This document shows, piece by piece, positions 57,723 through 64,000 of a DNA stretch of 64,000 nt. The notes below the pieces were generated by a model. That model ran no database searches and was not told where the DNA came from. It saw nothing but the letters and a program-made list of their open reading frames with translations. How positions within the stretch are numbered: the stretch's first letter is position 1; every line of letters begins with the position of its first letter. A program made the position numbers and the translations under genes. This DNA is from Aquila chrysaetos chrysaetos (taxonomy: Eukaryota > Chordata > Aves > Accipitriformes > Accipitridae), in assembly GCF_900496995.4 (NCBI RefSeq), contig NW_024470393.1:1-64000 (forward strand). The letters are read 5' to 3'.

Positions 57723-57728
57723 AATAAA
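57723..57728 (+). terminator. Second copy of the PHF8 polyadenylation signal
   Basis: AATAAA in the duplicated block, equivalent to 48488-48493. The PHF8 coding exons are not repeated with it. Confidence 0.7.
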
Positions 57729-57779
57729 AGGAGAAAAAAGGCAAATCAATCATTAATAATAAAAGAGGACCCGGGTGTT

Positions 57780-58700
57780 CTGGGGGAGTCACTGTTGACC
57801 AGACCCCCCTCCCCCCCCCCCCCACTGCGCGCGGCTCAAGGGAGCTCCCGCAGAAGCCTCGCGAGATCTGGACAAGGGCGGGGCGCGCCGCCGCTGATGA
57901 GTTCTAGACGACCCCGATCTCGCCCTTCGCCCTCCCCCCCCCCCCCCAACCCCCCCGACCGCGCTCTCGCGAGATCTCGCCCTCCCCTCAGCCGGCGCTC
58001 TCGCGAGAGGCGCGCGCGTCGCCGCCGCCGTTACGACCGCTGAGTGCGGTAGCGGCCCGCGCTTCCCACCCCCCCCAGTCACCCCCCCGGTTACCATTCA
58101 CCCCCATCCCCCTCTTTCTCCGGTATCTCCCGGTGGGGCGGGCCTGGTCCTATCCCCGCCTCACTGTCCGCGAGGCTTTGGGGGGAGACGCTGCCGCCGC
58201 CGCCTCGCGAGATCTCGCCCTTCAAGCCCGCCGGTGGAAGTGCCGGTGCTTGAGGGGATGGGAAGCGGAGTGAGGTGTAGGTGGGGGGGGGGGGGAAATT
58301 GGGGGGGATGCCGTTACCGCGCGGGGGGGAACCACTGGGGGGGGGCCCTTTGAGGCGGGGGTGACCGGGGACGAGGCCCAGCCGTTTCACCCCCCGGTAC
58401 GACGCGGGGCTCCGTGAGAGAATCCTTCCCCTCCCCCACCCTCCTCACAGAACTCCTCGCGAGATTTTTACCCTCTCGCTCTCTCCCCTCACAGCCCTCT
58501 CGCGAGACTTCCCCCTCGCCTTCCCATTGGAAAGCGCCTCCAGCGACCCCGCCCTTTTTTTTTTTTAGTCAGCATAGCCCCGCCCCCCTCTCCCCTTCTC
58601 CCTCCCGCCGCTGTTCTCGCGGGACTCGCCGCTCTCGCGGGATCTCGGCGGGGCCGCGGCTCGGGGGCTCTGTGTAAGATGTGCGGCGGCGGCGGCAGGA
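57780..58700 (+). promoter_or_regulatory. Second copy of the HUWE1 promoter
   Basis: It repeats the TCTCGCGAGA cluster (near 57964, 58001, 58204, 58457 and 58499), but with small indels that destroy some copies of the motif present at 48540-49450. At the exon 1 position AAGATGGCGGC reads AAGATGTGCGGC. This noise sits next to the gap. Confidence 0.8.
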
Positions 58701-60727
58701 GGCGGCCGGGCCCGGTGCTGACCCCCCCCACCCCCCCCGACCCCTCCCCTCCAACCTTTTTCCTCCCCGTTTCTCCACCACCCCCCCTTAGCAGGTACCG
58801 GCAGGGCCCGCGGGAACGGAACGGAACGGGGGGGGGGGGGGGGGCTCTGCCCAACCACGGGCTCCGTTGCCCTCAAGGGGGGGGGGGGGGGAGGGCCGGC
58901 TCCGTCATGCGGGGCCCGCCCCTCCCCCTCCCGCCCCCCCCCCCCCCCCCCCAGCGGCCTCCCGTGATTTAGGGGCCCTTTTCTCTCTCTCAACGTTCTC
59001 CCCCCTCCGCGGCTTCCCTTAATTTAGGCCCCCCTCCAATATTTTAAGCCGTCCCCCTTCATGATTGAGGGTCCCCATCGGTATTTTTAGCGTTCCCCCC
59101 CATACTTTAGGCCTCTCCCCGTCTTTTAGGCCCCCCCCCCCAGCATTTTAGGGTTTCCCTCGGTGTTTTAGTCCTCCCTCCCCATGATTTAGGGTGCCCA
59201 TTGATATTTTAGGTCTCTCCCCCATAGGTTTAGGCCTCCCTCTCATAGGTTTTGGTTCCCCCCCCCCTGTAGGTTTGCTCCCCCCCTTCAGACCTTCCCA
59301 TCACTTAGGGCCCCCTCAGCGATTTCCTGGCATTTAGGGTACTCTTTAAAGGTTCCCCCCACTTAGGGGCCCCCCCCCGGGGCTTCCCTTAATTTTGGGC
59401 CCCCCCTTAGTGATTTAGGGATCCACTTTCTCTAGCTTCCCAGGATTTAGGTGCCCCCTCCAGGATTTAGGCCCCCCCCCCCCCCCCCCCCTTTTCAGGT
59501 CCACAGGATTTAGGGGATTCTTTTGCAACTTGCAGATTTTTAGGGCAGTCTCAGTTATAGTTTAACTCTGTTTCAGTTCCCTATAGTGGTTTAGGGGTCC
59601 CTCTTCCACCGGTCACCAAAACTTAGGGGCCCCCCCCTTGATTTGGGGGCCCCTTTCCTGGGCCGTAAGGCCCCTCCCTCAGGTCCTCTTAATTTAGGCC
59701 CCCCCCTGCCATTTAGGGGCCCCCCGTCATCCCTTAGTGCTCCCTGCCCATCACTTAGAGTCTTCTCTCCATCACTTAGAGGCCACCCACCGCGAGTCTC
59801 CCCATCATTTAACACCCCCCCCAACGAAGACCTCACCCCCCCCCTCAAATTTTGCCCCCCTCTCCAGAAGCACCCGGCTTCCGCCCCCTCACCCCGCGGC
59901 GAGCAACCGGGACGGCGCCGGGCCGAGGATGGACTGGCTGTGATTCCCGGTAAGGGCCCTCCCCTCCTTTTTCTGTACTGTGGCCCCCCCATTTTTTTGG
60001 GGGGGCCCCCCAAAATTTGGGGGGGGGGCTTTGAAACCATGCTGGGGGGTATGAGGGAGTGGGATGCTGTGGACGGGGGGGTCACACATCCGGGTCTCTC
60101 GTGTTACTTTGCTGGCACTGCTTTTCTGGAGCTTTTGGGGGGGAGCGCCCCAAAACATTCCCTCTCTAAGGGGGGGTCATCTCAAAACCCCCCCCGGGGT
60201 GGGGGCAGCCCCAACGCCCTGGCGTCGGTCACCCCCCCGCTCCAATTTGATGCGTCACCGTCACCAAACCGGCCGTGCCGGCAGCACGGGGAGGGGGGGG
60301 GCCACAACCGGAGGGGGGGGCCGCCGGCGAACCCTGTCACAGCGTCTTTAATTAGGTTGCTAATTAGCTTCCCCTCATTAACCTCGCGGTGCTAATTATG
60401 GGGTGTTTATTTGGGGGGGGGGGGGGGGGCGGAACCGACACCCCCATGCTGCCGTGGGGTTTTGCACATTCATTGTTCAGCCAGTGGCCGCAACGTCATC
60501 GGCCGGCGCCGCGGCGCTTGCCGGGACGCCGAGTCCCGCCGAAACCACAAACCACGCCGAGAGGAGGGGAGGGGGAGGTTGGGAAACACTGTCCCTGTCA
60601 CCTGTTGGGGAGGGGGGGGGCTGTCACCCGGGGCGGGGGGGACAACAGAGGAGCGGTGGCAGTGTCACCCCCCACATGTTTTGATGTCACCCCGCAGGTG
60701 GATTGTGAGGACAAGGCCCCCCCCAAG

Positions 60728-62925
60728 ATGAAAGTGGATCGGACAAAACTGAAGAAAACCCCCACGGAGGCGGTGAGGGGCGGGGGGGGGTGAGGACACT
60801 TGGGGAGGGGGGAGAAGCGAGGGGGGGGACATTAAGTGACGCAGCGTGTCCCTGTCCCCAGCCCGCCGACTGCCGGGCCCTCATTGAGAAGCTGAAGGCG
60901 TGCGGCGATGAGCAGCTCTTGGCCGAGCTGCAGCAGATCAAGACATGGAACATTGGGAAGGTGCGAAAAGGGGGGGTGGGGGGGCTCCCCAATATTAGGA
61001 GAGACCCCAAAATGTCGGGGGGACCCCCAAAATTCAAAGGGGGTCACGGGATTGTCCCCAAGCTGTTGGGGTGATGCTGAGCTTGTCCCCAAACCGTGGG
61101 GGTGATGTGGGTGAATGTCTCTGGAGTCCCCTTTCCAAAATGGTGGGGAGCACCCCAGTTTCCTCACAGCACCCACAAAATGGTGGGGGCACCCCACAGC
61201 ACTCTTAAAATGGGGGGGCACCCTATTTTTTACAGAGCCCCCCAAAACCCAAGGAAAACTCGTTGCCCCCCTGGGTTGGTGTAGCTTGGGACCACTCTAG
61301 AGTCCTAAAATAGTGGGGGGGCACCCCAAATTCCCTGCAGCCCCCCCAAATGATGGGGACACCCTATAGCCCCCCCCCAAAATGGCAGGGAGCACCCCAG
61401 TTTTCCTTTAGCATTTCCCAAAATGGTGGAGGGGCACCCCAATTTTCCTAGAGGTCTCCTAAGATGGCGCAGGCACCCCAATTTCCCCACAGCTCCCCTA
61501 AAAAAACAGGGGGGCACTCCCCAGCACCTCAAAACACCAAAGGGGTACCCCAGTTTCTCTACAGCCTCCCCCCTGAAATGAGCACCCCAATTTCCCCCAC
61601 TGCCCCTGAGCTTTTGTGACCCCAAATCCCTTTTGGTGGATCCCAAAACTGCAAGGGGGGCACCCCGGTTTCCTCACAGTCCCCCTAAAATGGTGAAAGG
61701 ACATTTTGCAGCCCCCCCAAAACACCAAGTGGGCACCCCACTTTCCCTGCAGCCCCCCTAAAAGAGGCACCCCAATTCCTCCCCCCCCTCCCTGCCTTGG
61801 GCTGGGGGAACTCTGAACCCATTTGGCTGTGGAGCCCCAAAATGGTGGGGAGGCACTCAGCCCCCCTAAAACAGCAGAGAGGCACTTCCCAGCCCCCCAA
61901 AACACCAAGGGGGGGTAGCCCAATTCCCCCCTAGCCCCCCCAAAAGGAGCACCCTGATTTCGTCCCTGTCCTGGGACCGTTGTGCCTCCAAACCCCTCCT
62001 CTTGCAGAGCCCCAAAACTCCAGGGGAACACTCCAGTTGCCCCTCAGCCCCCCTAAAACAGCAGGGAGGTGCTCCCCAGCCCCCCAAGACACCAAGGGGG
62101 GGTACCCCAATTCCTCTCTATCCCCCCCCCAAAATATTGGGGAGGGGAAACAGGCGGCCATTTGCTTGCCTTGAATTGGGATGGGGGCCCAACCCACTGC
62201 ATGTAGGGATTTAAAATGGGGTGGGGGGTCTCTCCATTGCCCTTCCAAGATATCGGGGGGCCACCGCTTGTCACTCAACGGCCCCCCAATATTCCCGCCT
62301 CCCCCCCAGTGCGAGCTGTACCACTGGGTGGATCTCCTGGATCGTTTCGATGGAATCTTGGCGGAAGCGGGTCGACCGGTGGAAAACATGTCCTGGATGT
62401 TGGCCTGCGACCGCCCAGAACGAGAGCAGCTGAAAGCTCTTCTCCTGGCTCTCCTCAATTTCACCGCTCTCCTCATCGAGTACAGCTTCTCCCGTCACCT
62501 TTACAGCTCCATCGAGGTACCAGGGAGGGGGGGCAACCCTAAAAATATATTTGGGGGGGTTCTAAGAGATGGTATTTGTCACCTGATGGGGGTTGTTTGG
62601 TGTCACGCAGCACCTGACGACGCTCCTGGCTTCCTCGGACATGCAAGTGGTGTTGGCGGTGCTCAATCTCCTCTACGTCTTCAGCAAACGTTCCAATTAT
62701 ATCACCCGGTTGGGGTCCGACAAACGAAGCCCCCTCCTCTCCCGCCTTCAGCACCTGGCTGAGGTGAGAGGGTGGGGGTCCCACCAACTGTTTTTGGGGT
62801 GTTTCTTAACGTCCCTTCGATGTTTTGGTTGACTTTTATGTTTTCTTTTGTCACTCGCGCAGAGTTGGGGCGGAAAAGAGAATGGATTTGGGTTGGCTGA
62901 GTGCTGTCGGGACCTCCACATGCTG
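60728..62925 (+). CDS. HUWE1: HUWE1 N-terminal exons, copy 2
   Basis: Coding exons 60728-60772, 60862-60960, 62310-62516, 62611-62763 and 62863-62925 are equivalent to the first five of copy 1. Here the third exon is open throughout ([19 protein letters not shown]), whereas copy 1 has lost one C at the same place. The 3' UTR-side PHF8 flank, promoter and putative 5' UTR exon (59868-59949) precede it as in copy 1. It probably represents the same locus seen twice. The intron after 62925 runs to the window end as a CTGTCACCCC repeat. Confidence 0.9.
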
Positions 62926-64000
62926 GTGAGCCTCAATCTTGGCGTCCCTCAAAACCGACCTGTTCCCTCCTGTCACATTCCAGGGTCCCCAACATTGTCT
63001 TGTGTCCCCTTGTCATGTTCTGGCGTCCACCAATGCTGTTTTATGTCTCTTTATCACATCCTGACGTCCCCCGATGCTGTCTAGTGTCCCTTCGGGGTGG
63101 CCTGGGGTCCCCCAACAGTGTCCTATCATCGTTTTCTGTCATGTTGTGGGGTCCCCAAAACTGTCCTGTCCCCCACCTGTCATGTCGCAGGGTCCCCCAA
63201 TGCTGTCCTGTGCCCCCTCAAGGTCCTCCACACCATTCTGGGGTCCCCCAGAGCTGTCCTGTGTTCCCTTGGGGTGTCCTGGGGTTCCCTGACACTGTCT
63301 TGTGCTCCTCTTTTGTCACATCTTGGGGTCCCCAACACCGTCCCATGTCCTAGAGTCCCCCAACACTCTCCCATTTCCCCTCAGTGTCCCCCAATGCTGT
63401 CCCATCTCCCCTCATTGGGTTCTGGGGTCCCCCAACACTGTCCCGTGTCCCCTCAAGGTGTTTTCAGGTCCCCCCACTCTGTCGTGTCCCCTCTTTCATG
63501 TCCTGGGGCCACCAACACTGTCTTGTGTGTGTGTGTGTCCCATCAAGTCCCAGGGTCCCCCGATGCCATCTCGTGTCCCCTCATCGCGTCCTGGTGTCAC
63601 CCATCATGTCCAGGGTCCCCCAACGATGTTTTGTCACCCTTATCACGTCCTGGGGTTCCCCAGTCCCTTTCTGTCACCCCTCTTGTGTCCCCACGCCTGA
63701 TGCTGTCACTCCATTTGTGTTCTGGTGTCCCTGGCCCTTATCCTGTCACCCCTCTTGTGTCCCCAAACCCGATCCTGTCACCCTTCTTGTGTCCCGGTGT
63801 CCCCAAACTTGATCCTGTCACCCCTCTTGTATTCTCAAATCCCATCCTGTCACCCTTCTTGTGTCCCCGGGCCCAATCTTGTCACCCCTGTTACGTCCTG
63901 GTGTCGCCAAACCTAGTCATGTCATCCTTATCGTGTCTCCAGACCTCATCCTGTCACCCCTCTTGTGTCCTGGTGTCCCCGGGCCTGATTCTGTCACCCC

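Larger units (their letters stand above)
57048..64000 (+). repeat. Second copy of the PHF8 3' end - HUWE1 5' block
   Basis: It matches 47833 to about 54782 in the same order and orientation, with an offset of about 9.2 kb. From about 58560 on, the copies differ only by rare substitutions, homopolymer lengths and one missing 40-bp repeat unit. In the first 1.5 kb after the gap there are many small indels and substitutions. The copy starts at the gap and runs off the window. This pattern fits overlapping contigs or haplotypes placed side by side better than a real duplication. Confidence 0.93.

Overview
The window looks like a gene-dense, very GC-rich vertebrate chromosome segment. It is most likely a bird microchromosome ('dot' chromosome): exons are short, introns are compressed, and almost every intron is filled with G- or C-rich minisatellites. 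The species cannot be named from the sequence. I saw no LINE, SINE, retroviral or virus-like element.

Layout from left to right. (1) 1-11244: the 3' two thirds of a group III metabotropic glutamate receptor, best matched to GRM6, on the + strand. One ligand-binding-domain exon at 130-265 lies on the opposite strand, between inverted repeats. (2) 11502-16729: a 9-exon minus-strand gene that I identify as the kinetochore gene ZWINT, convergent with GRM6. (3) 17370-19130: TSR2, minus strand, complete in five exons (about 193 codons). (4) 20835-30841: WNK3, plus strand, head-to-head with TSR2. (5) 33421-47708: PHF8, a PHD-finger/JmjC histone demethylase. (6) 48540 onward: the CpG promoter and first exons of HUWE1, a giant HECT E3 ubiquitin ligase. 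(7) 56548-57047: a gap of exactly 500 N. (8) 57048-64000: a second, near-identical copy of 47833 to about 54782 (PHF8 3' flank, HUWE1 promoter, HUWE1 exons 1-5).

The gene order TSR2-WNK3-PHF8-HUWE1, with TSR2 divergent from WNK3, matches human Xp11.22, except that FAM120C, which lies between WNK3 and PHF8 in human, is not recognisable here. The genes do not form one pathway. They are mostly housekeeping or cell-cycle genes (ribosome biogenesis, kinetochore, demethylase, ubiquitin ligase) with CpG promoters carrying YY1, E2F, CCAAT and TCTCGCGAGA motifs, plus the retinal receptor GRM6.

The points most worth following up are the inverted GRM6 exon between inverted repeats, the amplified exon-tail cassettes in a GRM6 intron, the inverted minisatellite arms around ZWINT exon 4, the coding minisatellites in WNK3, the promoter motif clusters, and the duplicated block at the 500-N gap, which I judge to be an assembly artefact. 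Several conserved exons (ZWINT, PHF8, HUWE1) carry single-base indels, mostly in homopolymers, that probably reflect unpolished sequence rather than gene death.
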